A stretch of DNA of 64,000 bases from Paracoccus salipaludis (GCF_002287065.1 NZ_NSJZ01000013.1:1-64000); one strand, 5' to 3'; shown: positions 15,917 through 25,222, counted from the stretch's first letter. Notes: generated from the letters alone by a model not told the origin. Numbers and translations: made by a program.

Positions 15917-16820
15917 GCCGCTGCGAAGAATGCCGTGGAACGCGCGCCGGGCTCTCGGCGGATCGATCTGCAAGGCTTTCCTGTCGCTGGAATCGGAAAG
16001 GCGACAGTGCTGGCGGCGGCCCGAGCCGTTCAGCCTGAAACTGGCGATGCTTCCGAACGTCGAAAAGGGTCTGCTTGTGTCTGCGGCGACGCAAAACCGC
16101 AGGATCGATAATAAGTGTGATTTTCGAGACTTGTCTGAGTGTATGCGCGAACCCGAAGTTCGATACCGGAAAGCCGGTTCATGAATTGGACGAAGCGTCC
16201 TGTTCCATTTCGGACCTGAGTGTCGTCCGACCGGGTCTGCGGCCATGAACAGGCCCGCATGTTCACATGGAGAGTTCAAGGGTCCGGGCCGCGGACCTTG
16301 CGCCCTGCTTGTCGCAGAAGTCGGTGCGCCGCTCTCCATGACCTGCGGTCCCGTCCCGAAACAGGGCATCGACTGTCGCAAGCTGTTCCGCTCCTTCGAG
16401 GACCTGCGGTTGGCCTCCCTTCGGGAAGAAGCCGGCTGCGGCACCGCCTTGCAGCGTGCTGGCTACGAACGCGACTTGCAGGTGACGGCCGGCCGGAACG
16501 GTCATCAGGCGACCGGCCTCTGAAGCCCATATGCGCTCGGGCCGTGAGAGGCAGCCCGTGGTGCGGAAGGTGGACCCGCCAAGCCGATCCTTGCACGGGA
16601 TGGGCGTCACCGCGCGCAAGCTGCAAGGGCGGCCGGAGAACCTGTACAGCTCTCCCGAACCCAACCGGGCTGCAACTGTTGCGACTGCGTCACACAATTG
16701 CAAGCTGAGTTAACTAATTAGCTTTGCGTCTTTTAGGAGAGTTGCCGGTGAAGGTAGGTGACATCTGCGGATCTTCCGAATGCCGCGCGCGTCTCCTTCA
16801 CCCTTCTCCGAGGTCTATCG
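15917..16820. other. Long non-coding stretch before the Hint protein gene
   Basis: No frame here has a recognisable product or a convincing start. The last 120 bp become A+T-rich, with GTTAAC and CTAATTAG (about 16709-16722), and probably hold the promoter of the Hint gene. Whether the middle is a decayed gene cannot be told by eye. Confidence 0.4.
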
Positions 16821-18476
16821 ATGGTCCAGGCAACCAAGCTTCCTGTGGACACGTCAGTCAATGCAACCCAGCTTGCCGAGAACATGTTCGGCGAAGGCGT
16901 CGAGCTCGTCTCGGCGACCTATTCCGGTGATCCCGAATCCAAGGGGATCTATACCAGCGGCGAGGCGGTCTCGCCGGGCGTGGTGCCTTCGGACAGCGGG
17001 ATCATCCTGTCCAGCGGTCGCGCCTCGGACTTCACCCACGACACGGGCTCGGGCGACGCAAACCAGGGCGGAGGCTTCGGGAGTGATGCAGCCGGAGGCG
17101 TCGACGGGAATTCCGAGCTGAACGCGGCCGCGGGGCTGCCGACCTTTGATGGCGCGATCCTCGAGGCGACCTTCATTCCCGACGGCCCGGTCCTGACGAT
17201 GCAGCTGGTGTTCTCGTCCGACGAGTACCCGGAATATGCCAACACCAACTTCAATGACGCCGTCCGCATCATCGTCAACGGGCAGGTCGCGCAGCTTGCG
17301 ATCGGCACCGGCGAGGTGTCGATCGACAACATCACGCAGGGCGGCACCAACGTCGACAACGAGCCGATCACGCCCAGCAACGAGAACCTGTATCTCAACA
17401 ACAGCGGCAGCGACTACAACACCGAGATGGACGGCCTGACCGTCACGCTGACGATGAAGGCGCCCGTCATCCCGGGCGAGGAAAACACCATCTGGATCGG
17501 CATCGCGGATGCGGGCGACGCGCAGTACGATTCCAACCTGATGATCGTCGCCGACAGCGTGCAGACGGCCGTGATCGCCAACAACGACACGGTGCAGGCG
17601 CGGCCGAACAGCTCGGTCGATCTAGATGTGCTGGCCAACGATACCGGGCCGCAGGGGGCGACCCTGTACATCACCCAGATCAACGGGCAGGACGTGGTCG
17701 CCGGCGACAGCGTGACGCTGGTGTCCGGAACCGTCGTCACCCTCAACCCCGACGGCACGCTGAGCTTCGACACGAGCAACAGCCTCGGGGAAGAAACGAT
17801 CACCTACCAGATCAGCAACGAGAACGGCACCACCGACACCGCCTTCGTCACCGTGGACGTCACCTGCTTCGCGCGCGGCACCCGGATCGAGACGCCGCGC
17901 GGCGCGGTCGCCGTCGAGGACCTGCGCCCGGGCGATCTGGTGCTGACGCGCGACCGCGGCGCACAGCCGCTGCGCTGGGTCGGATCGTCCCGCGTCGATG
18001 GCGGAACGCTGGCAAGCACGCCCCGGCTGCGGCCGATCCGGATCAGGGCCGGTGCCTTGGGACAGCACGCCCCGGCGCAGGACCTGCTCGTCTCGCCCCA
18101 GCACCGCATCCTTGTCCGTTCCAAGATCGCGCAGCGCATGTTCGGCGCCGCCGAGGTCCTGGTCGCCGCCAAGCAGCTGGTCCTTCTGGACGGCATCGAC
18201 GTGGCCGAGGACCTGGCCGAGGTCGAGTATTTCCACCTGCTGTTCGACCGGCACGAGGTGGTGATCTCGAACGGAGCCGAGACCGAGTCGCTTTATACCG
18301 GCCCGCAGGCCCTGCGCTCGGTCGGACCCGCCGCCCGGCAGGAGATCCTGGACCTCTTTCCGCAGCTTCTGGACGAAGCCTTCGTGGTCGAGGCGGCGCG
18401 CCCGCTGTCCTCGGGGCGCATGGGCCGCAAGCTGGCGATGCGGCAGGCACAGCAGGGACGCGCGCTTCTCAACTAG
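16821..18476 (+). CDS. Secreted choice-of-anchor L / Ig-like / Hint-domain protein
   Basis: A 551-residue modular protein. Residues about 10-248 form a choice-of-anchor L-type domain (SGIILSSG, LVFSSDEYPEY, NIWIGIADAGD-like). Residues about 250-347 form a cadherin/Ig-like domain (NNDTVQARPNSSVDLDVLANDTG). Residues about 349-490 form a Hint domain starting at Cys 349 (TCFARGTRIETPRGAVAVEDLRPGDLVLT), the fold that in inteins and hedgehog proteins performs self-cleavage. No Sec signal is present; such Rhodobacterales proteins are usually thought to leave by type I secretion. The ATG at 16821 has GAGG upstream; the longer frame has no such signal. It is probably transcribed alone. Confidence 0.85.
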   Translation: MVQATKLPVDTSVNATQLAENMFGEGVELVSATYSGDPESKGIYTSGEAVSPGVVPSDSGIILSSGRASDFTHDTGSGDANQGGGFGSDAAGGVDGNSELNAAAGLPTFDGAILEATFIPDGPVLTMQLVFSSDEYPEYANTNFNDAVRIIVNGQVAQLAIGTGEVSIDNITQGGTNVDNEPITPSNENLYLNNSGSDYNTEMDGLTVTLTMKAPVIPGEENTIWIGIADAGDAQYDSNLMIVADSVQTAVIANNDTVQARPNSSVDLDVLANDTGPQGATLYITQINGQDVVAGDSVTLVSGTVVTLNPDGTLSFDTSNSLGEETITYQISNENGTTDTAFVTVDVTCFARGTRIETPRGAVAVEDLRPGDLVLTRDRGAQPLRWVGSSRVDGGTLASTPRLRPIRIRAGALGQHAPAQDLLVSPQHRILVRSKIAQRMFGAAEVLVAAKQLVLLDGIDVAEDLAEVEYFHLLFDRHEVVISNGAETESLYTGPQALRSVGPAARQEILDLFPQLLDEAFVVEAARPLSSGRMGRKLAMRQAQQGRALLN

Positions 18477-18528
18477 GTGACAGGGCCCGGGCTTGCGTCC
18501 GTGCGGGCGCTTGCCGCGCATCCCTCAT

Positions 18529-18565
18529 GCTGTCTCCCAGGAAGGCTCCGCCCCTGGGGGACAGC
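18529..18565 (+). terminator. Hairpin after the Hint protein gene
   Basis: GCTGTCTCCCAGG (18529-18541) pairs with CCTGGGGGACAGC (18553-18565) over 13 bp, with one G-T wobble and an 11-nt loop. It lies 53 bp past the stop. No T run follows. The rest of 18477-18811 shows no gene. Confidence 0.55.
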
Positions 18566-18811
18566 AGCTTCATCGCTCCGGCATGATGATGCACGGCCAT
18601 TCCGTCGGAAGGCGACATGCCTGGCGGCTGGCGAATGGGGGGCCGGCTCTGCATCCGGCCAGCGCGGCCGGTGGACCGGCTTCTCGCCCCTGTGCCCCTT
18701 CCCGGCATCTCGCGGCACTGCTCTCGTCCGGTCCGATCAGGCGCCTGTCAGCCAGGGGACTGGTGGCGCGTCGCCGTCCTCCGCTATGGGGCGAGCGAAC
18801 CGGATGATGGA

Positions 18812-19642
18812 ATGTGGATGTCGGAGCTTCCCCTTGTCGGCCTGGCGGCCCAGATCTCGGATCTGCACGCCAACCCCGCACTGCTGCGCGACGAGCCGCG
18901 CGATATCGAACTGCACGATTTCTTCATGGCCGATGTGCTGGCCGGCGACTGGAGACCGCTGGCTGAACAGGCGCGCAATCTGCTGCGCGGACATGCGGGG
19001 CGGCTGGGCATCCACGGGCCGTTCTGGGGACTGGATATCTCCAGCCCCGACCCCGAGGTGCAGGCCATCGTTGCCCGCCGCATGGATCAGGCGCTGGATG
19101 TCTGCGCCTGTCTCGAAGCGTCGCAGATGGTCATCCATTCGCCCTATACGCTGTGGGACCATCACACCCTGGATCACTTCGCCTGGCGTTCGGCCTACGA
19201 CTGGATCATCGCGAACTGCCATGCCTGCCTGCGTCCGGCCGTCGAACGTGCCGAGGCTCTGGGCGTCACGCTTGTGATCGAGAACGTGCAGGACAAGGAC
19301 CCCGACATCCGGGCTGATCTGGTGCGCAGCTTCGGGTCGCATGCCGTGGCGTTGTCGGTCGACACGGGCCACGCGCATTTCATGAACGGGATAGCCCATG
19401 CGCCGCCGGTGGATTTCTTCATCCGCAGGGCGGGCGACCTGTTGCAGCACGTGCATCTGCACGATGGCGATGGCTGCGCGGACCGCCACTGGCCCATCGG
19501 CGATGGCTCGATCCCCTGGAAAGCGGTGTTCCGTGCGCTTGGCGAGGCACCGAAGATGCCGCGTCTGATCCTTGAGCTGAGCGACAAGGCAGGCATTCCC
19601 GCGTCGATCGCCCGGCTGCAGGAACTGGGACTGGCACGCTGA
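18812..19642 (+). CDS. Sugar phosphate isomerase/epimerase-like TIM-barrel protein
   Basis: A 276-residue protein of the AP-endonuclease-2/xylose-isomerase-like barrel superfamily. Candidate metal ligands are spaced as expected: His in GIHGPFWGL and HSPYTLWDHH, Glu in LVIENVQDKD, Asp and His in SVDTGHAHF, His in HVHLHDGDG, and Glu in LILELSD. The start is either ATG 18812 or ATG 18818; upstream sequence reads as non-coding. The substrate is unknown. A strong hairpin follows directly, so it is probably a single-gene transcript. Confidence 0.82.
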   Translation: MWMSELPLVGLAAQISDLHANPALLRDEPRDIELHDFFMADVLAGDWRPLAEQARNLLRGHAGRLGIHGPFWGLDISSPDPEVQAIVARRMDQALDVCACLEASQMVIHSPYTLWDHHTLDHFAWRSAYDWIIANCHACLRPAVERAEALGVTLVIENVQDKDPDIRADLVRSFGSHAVALSVDTGHAHFMNGIAHAPPVDFFIRRAGDLLQHVHLHDGDGCADRHWPIGDGSIPWKAVFRALGEAPKMPRLILELSDKAGIPASIARLQELGLAR

Positions 19643-19643
19643 A

Positions 19644-19685
19644 GCCTGCGCGTGGGGCGCGGCAGCCCTTGCGCCCGGCGCAGGC
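19644..19685. terminator. Strong compound hairpin after the isomerase gene
   Basis: GCCTGCGC (19644-19651) pairs with GCGCAGGC (19678-19685), and inside it GGGCGC (19655-19660) pairs with GCGCCC (19671-19676) around a 10-nt loop. It begins 1-2 bp after the isomerase stop. It lacks a T run. Confidence 0.6.
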
Positions 19686-19983
19686 AGAGGATCGACGGCC
19701 ATTCCCCGGCAGCCGCAGGGGTTCCGGCGTGGTCCAGCCCCGCCCATGCCCTGCCGGCACCGGCAAGAACCTGCGCTGGATCCCCTGCGGATCCATGCTG
19801 GTGCACCGTGCCGCGGGCGAGCCTGCCAGTCCTGCGCGGCCGGGCAGGCGCGCGGCCAAGGAGGGCGAGGCTCGCGCTGCCGAACAGGTCGGCCGGCAGG
19901 TCGAGGCGGCCCGCAAGGCGCCCCGCGCCCGCGACAGGCGCGTGCCGGATCAGCACAAGTTCCGCCCGCCGGGTGTCAGCCAC
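19686..19983 (-). pseudogene. Decayed histidine phosphatase (alpha-ribazole phosphatase CobC-like) relic
   Basis: Read from GTG 19983 on the minus strand, the first 35 residues are a good histidine-phosphatase N-terminus: ELVLIRHAPVAGAGRLAGR and LDLPADL, with the catalytic Arg-His in LIRHAP. After about 45 codons the likely continuation moves to another frame (SLAARLPGRAGLAGSPAARCTS, resembling the usual SPARRC motif). The sequence then decays and ends far short of the normal 180-200 residues. Its place beside cobU and the N-terminal style suggest an alpha-ribazole phosphatase of cobalamin synthesis. It diverges from cobU. Confidence 0.6.
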
Positions 19984-20053
19984 GGCCCGATGGCCCTTCA
20001 GTCATCCGCATGGCTGTGCTTAACCGTCGCCACGGCAAAGAAGCGGAACATCC

Positions 20054-20557
20054 ATGGGTTCGATCATCCTTGTGACAGGCGGGGCACGGTCCGGAAAGAG
20101 CGCCATCGCCGAAAGCCGGACGCTCGTCTTCGGCAGCCCTGCGGTCTATGTCGCGACAGCGCAAGCCCTCGACGCGGAGATGGCCCAGCGCATCGCGGTC
20201 CACCGGGCACGGCGTGGCGCGCAGTGGCGGACCCATGCCGAGCCCCTCGACCTTTGCGGCGCGCTTGCGCTTACCGACGGGGCGCCGCGGCTGGTGGATT
20301 GCCTGACGCTGTGGCTCACGAACCTGATCCTGGCCGAGCGCGACTGGCAGGCAGAGGCGGCGCGCCTTGCCCGGACGCTTGCCGCCCAGGCCGCGCCCGT
20401 GGTGCTGGTGACCAACGAGGTCGGCGCCGGGATCGTGCCCGAGAACCGGCTTGCCCGTGTCTTCCGCGACGCGGCGGGTTCCCTGAACCAGCAGGTCGCG
20501 CAGGTCGCGGACGAGGTCATCCTGGCCGTGTGCGGCCTTCCAGTGAAAGTGAAATGA
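20054..20557 (+). CDS. cobU: Adenosylcobinamide kinase / adenosylcobinamide-phosphate guanylyltransferase
   Basis: Phosphorylates adenosylcobinamide and transfers GMP to it in nucleotide-loop assembly of cobalamin. The 167-residue length is normal (called CobP in some species). The P-loop GGARSGKS is at 9-16. The GMP-linked His is probably H50 in IAVHRARRG, and LVDCLTLWLTNL and VTNEVGAGIVPENRLARVFRD are strongly conserved. It heads a cobU-cobT-cobS unit on the plus strand, with cobT overlapping by 4 bp. No riboswitch is visible upstream. Confidence 0.95.
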   Translation: MGSIILVTGGARSGKSAIAESRTLVFGSPAVYVATAQALDAEMAQRIAVHRARRGAQWRTHAEPLDLCGALALTDGAPRLVDCLTLWLTNLILAERDWQAEAARLARTLAAQAAPVVLVTNEVGAGIVPENRLARVFRDAAGSLNQQVAQVADEVILAVCGLPVKVK

Positions 20558-21561
20558 TGCGCTTTGAAACCCTGGCCCGGATCGCGGGCCTCGCCGACAC
20601 CCTGCCCTCCGCCGACGAGGAGGCGCGCGCAGCCGCCGCGCGCCGGCAGGACAGCCTGACCAAGCCGCCGGGCTCGCTCGGCCGGCTGGAGGAGATCGCG
20701 CTGTTCATGGCCGCTTGGCAGGGGACCGAGCGGCCCCGCATCGCCAGGGCGCAGGCGCTGGTCTTTGCCGGCAACCACGGGATCTGCGCGCAGGGCGTCA
20801 ACCCCTTCCCGCAGGAGGTCACCGCGCAGATGGTGGCGAACTTCGCGGCGGGCGGCGCGGCCATCAACCAGCTTTGCCGTGTGAACGGCGCGGAGCTGTC
20901 GGTGATCGCGCTGGACCTCGACCGTCCCACCGCCGATTTCACCGCCGGACCGGCCATGACCGAAGCCGAAACGCTGGACGCCATGAACCGCGGCGCGGCG
21001 GCGGTCGATCCGCAGGCCGACATCCTGACCCTTGGCGAGATGGGCATCGGCAACTCGACCATCTCGGCGGCCCTCTGCGCCGCGCTGTTCGGGGGCGAGG
21101 TGGCGGAGTGGGTCGGCCGCGGCACCGGCTCGGATGACGCCGGCCTCCGGCGCAAGGCCGACGCGATCGCGCGGGGGCTGGCGCGCCACCCGGACCGGCC
21201 GCCGCTGGAAACGCTTGCCGCCCTAGGCGGGCGCGAGCAGGCGGCGATCTGCGGCGCGGTCCTGGCGGCGCGCGAGGCCCGCATCCCGGTGATCCTTGAC
21301 GGCTTCATCTGCACCGCGGCCGTGGCGCCGCTGTTCGCGGCGGACCCCCGGCTTCTCGACCACTGCCTTGTCGGCCATGTCTCGCGCGAGCCGGGGCACG
21401 CGAAGCTGCTCTCCGCCATGGGCAAGACGGCCATCCTCGACCTCGACATGCGGCTGGGCGAGGGCACGGGGGCGGCGCTGGCGCTGGGGATCGTGCGCGC
21501 GGCCCTGGCCTGCCACGACGGCATGGCGACCTTTGCCGATGCCGGGATCAGCGGGCCATGA
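20554..21561 (+). CDS. cobT: Nicotinate-nucleotide--dimethylbenzimidazole phosphoribosyltransferase
   Basis: Makes alpha-ribazole phosphate from dimethylbenzimidazole and nicotinate mononucleotide. It is 335 residues, normal for the family. Conserved segments are RQDSLTKPPGSLGRLEEIA, VFAGNHGICAQGVNPFPQEVT, LGEMGIGNSTISAAL, VGRGTGSDDAG and SREPGHAKLL. The start overlaps the cobU stop (ATGA); a second in-frame ATG follows at once. cobS overlaps its end by 4 bp. This is not the unrelated cobaltochelatase subunit also called CobT. Confidence 0.95.
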   Translation: MMRFETLARIAGLADTLPSADEEARAAAARRQDSLTKPPGSLGRLEEIALFMAAWQGTERPRIARAQALVFAGNHGICAQGVNPFPQEVTAQMVANFAAGGAAINQLCRVNGAELSVIALDLDRPTADFTAGPAMTEAETLDAMNRGAAAVDPQADILTLGEMGIGNSTISAALCAALFGGEVAEWVGRGTGSDDAGLRRKADAIARGLARHPDRPPLETLAALGGREQAAICGAVLAAREARIPVILDGFICTAAVAPLFAADPRLLDHCLVGHVSREPGHAKLLSAMGKTAILDLDMRLGEGTGAALALGIVRAALACHDGMATFADAGISGP

Positions 21562-22295
21562 GGCAGCGCCTCGCGCAGGCGCAACTCGCACTTGTCCTTC
21601 TGACGCGAGTGCCCTGCGGATCCCTGCGCAGTCCCGTTCCAACACTGGCCTCGGCCGCCTGGGCCTTCCCCTTGGCGGGCTTCCTTGTCGGCCTGATCGC
21701 AGCCGGGGTGATGGGCGCAGCCCTGGCGCTGGGGCTGTCGCCGCCGGTTGCGGCGGGACTTGGCCTCGGCGCGCAGGTCATGGCGACGGGCGCCCTGCAT
21801 GAGGACGGGCTTGCCGACATCTGCGACGGCTTCTGGGGCGGCGCCGCGCCGGAGCGCAGGCTTCAGATCATGCGGGACAGCCGGATCGGCAGCTATGGAA
21901 CGGTCGGGCTGATCCTGACGCTGGGGCTGCGCTGGCTTGGGTTGGAGGCGCTGGCCGAGATGCAGGCCGTCGTGGCCGTGATCGCCGTCGCCATGGCAAG
22001 CCGCGTGGCCCCGGTCGCGCTGATGGGCTGGCTGCCGGCCGCGCGCGCCGACGGGCTCGGGGCGCAGGGAAGGACCGTAGGGGCAGGAAGCATCCTCGCG
22101 GCGGCCCTGCTGGGGGGATTGCCCATGCTGCTTGCGCCGCAGGGCTGGGTTGCGCTGGGCGCCGCCAGCCTGGCGGTCGCCGTGCTGGCCCGGATCGCCC
22201 GGGCCAAGATCGGCGGGCAGACCGGCGATGTGCTGGGGGCCGGCCAGCAGGTCGCCGAATGCGCGCTGCTGCTGACGCTTGGCGCAGGCCGATAA
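21558..22295 (+). CDS. cobS: Adenosylcobinamide-GDP ribazoletransferase
   Basis: Cobalamin synthase joins adenosylcobinamide-GDP and alpha-ribazole at the inner membrane. The 245-residue protein is strongly hydrophobic with six or so membrane segments. It carries the conserved acidic motif ALHEDGLADICDGFWGG, then RLQIMRDSRIGSYG, and near the end KIGGQTGDVLGAGQQVAE. It is translationally coupled to cobT (ATGA). The 150-bp gap to cobF holds a small CCGCAG/CTGCGG hairpin (22352-22368). Confidence 0.94.
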   Translation: MRQRLAQAQLALVLLTRVPCGSLRSPVPTLASAAWAFPLAGFLVGLIAAGVMGAALALGLSPPVAAGLGLGAQVMATGALHEDGLADICDGFWGGAAPERRLQIMRDSRIGSYGTVGLILTLGLRWLGLEALAEMQAVVAVIAVAMASRVAPVALMGWLPAARADGLGAQGRTVGAGSILAAALLGGLPMLLAPQGWVALGAASLAVAVLARIARAKIGGQTGDVLGAGQQVAECALLLTLGAGR

Positions 22296-22351
22296 GTCGT
22301 TCATCGGCCCGCCTGCCCGCAGGGTGCCGCGCGCAGGCCGCCAAGGCGGGA

Positions 22352-22368
22352 CCGCAGTCATCCTGCGG
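22352..22368 (+). terminator. Small hairpin after cobS
   Basis: CCGCAG (22352-22357) pairs with CTGCGG (22363-22368) around 5 nt. It lies in the 151-bp gap between cobS and cobF and may mark the end of the cobUTS transcript or only pause it. There is no T run. Confidence 0.3.
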
Positions 22369-22446
22369 CCGGCTGTGTCCTCCCTGCCCTTGCGAGCGGC
22401 GCGGGTTTGCCTTTAGGCCGTGCCGGAAGCTCTGGGGGACCGCGCC

Positions 22447-23214
22447 ATGGAACTGACCCTTGTCGGCATCGGGACCGGCAATCCGGGCCACCTGACCCTG
22501 CAGGCGGTCGAGGCGATCCGGGCAGCGGACATCCTGCTGATCCCCGACAAGGGCGAGGACAAGCAGGAGCTGGCCGACCTGCGCCGCAGCATCGCCGCCG
22601 GCTGCGTGGGGAAGGACGACGCCCGGCTCGTGACCTTTCCGATGCCCGGGCGCGACCCGGGCGTTCCCGACTACAAAAGGCGGGTGCAACTCTGGCACGA
22701 TGCGATCGCGCAGGCGTGGCTTGATGCGCTGGCGCCCTTCGCCGGGGTGCGGAAGGTCGCGCTGCTCGTCTGGGGCGACCCCGCGCTGTTCGACAGCACC
22801 CTGCGCATCGCCGAGCGGATCGCGAAGGCCCGTCCTCTGGATCTCAAGGTCGTGCCCGGCCTGACGTCGCTGCAGGTGCTTGCGGCATCACATGCCATCC
22901 CGCTCAACCGCCTGGCCCAGCCGTTTCTTGTCACCACCGGACGGCACCTGCGCACGCACGGCTGGCCCGCGGGCATCGACACGCTTGTGGTGATGCTCGA
23001 TGGAGAATCGTCGTTCAGCACCCTGGACCCGGCCGGGATCTCGATCTGGTGGGGCGCCTATGTGGGGATGGAGGGCGAGATCCTCGACCACGGGCCGCTG
23101 TCCGAGGCAGGCCCCCGCATCACCAGGGCACGGGCGGAGGCACGCGCGCGGCGGGGCTGGATCATGGACATCTACCTGCTGCGGCGCGAGGGATCAGGGG
23201 CAAGCGCCCCGTAA
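22447..23214 (+). CDS. cobF: Precorrin-6A synthase (deacetylating)
   Basis: Methylates C-1 of precorrin-5 with S-adenosylmethionine and removes the acetyl group; specific to the aerobic pathway. The 255-residue tetrapyrrole methylase has the glycine-rich start MELTLVGIGTGNPGHLTLQA, then ILLIPDKGEDKQELADLR, VWGDPALFDSTLRIAERI and VVPGLTSLQVLAASHAIPLN. The ATG at 22447 follows a GGGGGA site. Its last 43 bp overlap the 3' end of convergent cobA. Confidence 0.95.
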   Translation: MELTLVGIGTGNPGHLTLQAVEAIRAADILLIPDKGEDKQELADLRRSIAAGCVGKDDARLVTFPMPGRDPGVPDYKRRVQLWHDAIAQAWLDALAPFAGVRKVALLVWGDPALFDSTLRIAERIAKARPLDLKVVPGLTSLQVLAASHAIPLNRLAQPFLVTTGRHLRTHGWPAGIDTLVVMLDGESSFSTLDPAGISIWWGAYVGMEGEILDHGPLSEAGPRITRARAEARARRGWIMDIYLLRREGSGASAP

Positions 23215-23918
23215 AGGATCAGCGTCGGGGCGGTCGAGCGCGCCTGGACGCGGCACAGTTCGACGATCTCGCGGATCGTGCCCCGGTGCAGCGCCTCGGC
23301 GGGCGTGGACACGCCGGCCGCGAGGATCGCCGGAGTTTCCGCGGGAAGGCCCTGCGCGATCAGTCTGGCTGCGAAGTCGGGAAAGGTCGCCCGCGCCATG
23401 TAGACGGCCGTCACCGCCTGGGGGTCTGCCAGCGCGGCCCAGTTCAGATCACCGGGCAGCGCCCCGGTCACGTCGTGGCCGGTCACGAACTGCACGCGCC
23501 GCGCGGTAAGGCGCCGCGTCAGCGGGATGCCCGCCGCCGCAGCCGCCGCCGCAGGCGCCGTGACGCCGGGGATGACCTCGTAACCGATCCCGGCAGCGTC
23601 GAGGGCGGCGATCTCTTCTTCAAGGCGGCCGAACATGCCCGCGTCGCCGGATTTGAGCCGCACCACCCGGGCGCCGGTTTTCGCATGGTCCACCAGCAGG
23701 CGGTTGATGTCGTCCTGCCGGGCCGAGGCACGGCCCGCGCGCTTGCCGACCGGGATCAGTTCCGCGTCGCCCGAGGCGAGATCGAGGATCGGACCCGAGG
23801 ACAGGTCGTCGTAAAGCACGACCCCGGCCGCCTGCAGGCGCGTCACGGCCCTGACCGTCAGCAGCTCGGGGTCGCCCGGGCCGGATGACACGAAGCTGAC
23901 GAAGCCCGCATCCCTCAT
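23172..23918 (-). CDS. cobA: Uroporphyrinogen-III C-methyltransferase
   Basis: Makes precorrin-2 from uroporphyrinogen III by two methylations, the entry step to the corrin branch. The 248-residue protein has SSGPGDPELLTVRAV, VLYDDLSSGPILDLA, the diagnostic VRLKSGDAGMFGRLEEE, and GIPLTRRLTARRVQFVTGHD. The first Gly of the usual GAGPGDPELL is replaced by Ser here (SSGPGDPELL). It is last in the minus-strand cob unit, its ATG overlapping the cobB stop by 4 bp. Confidence 0.94.
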   Translation of the reverse strand: MRDAGFVSFVSSGPGDPELLTVRAVTRLQAAGVVLYDDLSSGPILDLASGDAELIPVGKRAGRASARQDDINRLLVDHAKTGARVVRLKSGDAGMFGRLEEEIAALDAAGIGYEVIPGVTAPAAAAAAAGIPLTRRLTARRVQFVTGHDVTGALPGDLNWAALADPQAVTAVYMARATFPDFAARLIAQGLPAETPAILAAGVSTPAEALHRGTIREIVELCRVQARSTAPTLILYGALAPDPSRRSR

Positions 23919-25222
23919 GGCGCCTCCGCAATCAGGTGAAAGAAGGTGCCGGTGACATTTCCCCGCCGCGATCCGGTTTCCGGGACGGCCTTGCCTTCGG
24001 CATCGACGACCTCGGCCAAGGAGGTGTCCGGCTGCGAAAGGATCGTGGAATAATGGAACTCGTGGCCCAGCAGGTCCTGACCGCTTCCATGGCCCGGCAT
24101 GGGGGAAAGCAGCCGCGCGCGCCGGTATCCCAGGTGCATCCGGCGACTTGCGTAGCTTGTTTCCAGTCCCAGCAGCCCGGCCATGCGATGAACCTGCCCC
24201 CCTGCATCCGTCAGGCTTTGCCCCAGCACCATGTATCCGCCGCATTCGCCATGGACCGGCCTGTTCTCGGCAAACCGTCTCACGCCTGCAAGGAAGTTCT
24301 GCGCTGCGGCCAGCCGTCCTGCGTGAAGTTCCGGATATCCCCCGGGAAGCCAGCAGCAATCTGCCTCCGGCGGCGGTTCGTCAGCCAGCGGCGAGAAGGG
24401 CAGGATCTCCGCCCCCGCCGCCCGCCAGCCGGCGAGAAGATGCGGATAGGTGAACGAGAACGCCGTGTCCCGTGCCAGCGCGATCCGCTGCGCCGGAGGA
24501 CGGCCGCGCCGGGACGGCCCCAGGGGCATGCCGCCGGCGGCCAGCGCCCGCAATCCCGCCAGATCGACATGGGCACGCAGGAAAGCGGCATATGACGCGA
24601 TGGCCGCCTGCAGGTCGGGATGCTCGACCGCCTGCACGAGGCCCAGGTGACGCTCGGGCAAGGTCAGGTCGCCGCGTCTCGGCAAGGCGCCGAAGACGGG
24701 GACGCCCGCGCCGTCCAGCGCAAGGCGGCACAGCCGCTCGTGCCGGGGCGAGGCGACGCGGTTCAGGATGACGCCCGCGACCCGCACATCCGGGCGGAAG
24801 TGCCTCAGCCCCAGCGCCAGCGCTGCCACGGTCTGCGCCTGGCCCGAGACATCCATCACCACCACGACAGGCCAGCCCGTGATCGCCGCGATGTCGGCGC
24901 TTGAACCGTTGCCAAAGGCCCCGGCCGCCGCGACCCCGTCGAACAGCCCCATCGAGCCTTCCGCCACGGCCATCTCGCCCGGCAGGTCAAGCTGGCCGGC
25001 CAGCACCCCCGGCCCCATCGCCCAGCTGTCGAGGTTGCGCGACGCCTCGCCGCAGGCGGCGCGGTGAAAGGCGGGATCGATATAATCCGGTCCGCATTTG
25101 TAGGGACGGACCTTCACGCCGTCCTCGGCAAGGCAGCGCAAGAGCCCCAGCATCACCGTCGTCTTTCCCGCGCCCGAGCGGGGGGCCGAGACGATCAGGC
25201 CGGGGATCGTGGCGCGGGTCAT
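23915..25222 (-). CDS. cobB: Hydrogenobyrinate/cobyrinate a,c-diamide synthase
   Basis: ATP- and glutamine-dependent amidation of the a and c side chains. The 435-residue protein has an N-terminal P-loop domain ([11 protein letters not shown], 12-22; [11 protein letters not shown], 40-50; EGSMGLFDG) and a C-terminal glutamine amidotransferase domain with the nucleophile Cys about 327 in [12 protein letters not shown]. The end carries GHEFHYS. It is coupled to cobM upstream and cobA downstream by 4-bp overlaps. Confidence 0.95.
   Translation of the reverse strand: MTRATIPGLIVSAPRSGAGKTTVMLGLLRCLAEDGVKVRPYKCGPDYIDPAFHRAACGEASRNLDSWAMGPGVLAGQLDLPGEMAVAEGSMGLFDGVAAAGAFGNGSSADIAAITGWPVVVVMDVSGQAQTVAALALGLRHFRPDVRVAGVILNRVASPRHERLCRLALDGAGVPVFGALPRRGDLTLPERHLGLVQAVEHPDLQAAIASYAAFLRAHVDLAGLRALAAGGMPLGPSRRGRPPAQRIALARDTAFSFTYPHLLAGWRAAGAEILPFSPLADEPPPEADCCWLPGGYPELHAGRLAAAQNFLAGVRRFAENRPVHGECGGYMVLGQSLTDAGGQVHRMAGLLGLETSYASRRMHLGYRRARLLSPMPGHGSGQDLLGHEFHYSTILSQPDTSLAEVVDAEGKAVPETGSRRGNVTGTFFHLIAEAP

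Noticed and set aside
22296..22446. Second cobalamin riboswitch before cobF
   Set aside because: The gap is only 151 bp and has neither a B12 box nor the GCCACTG core.
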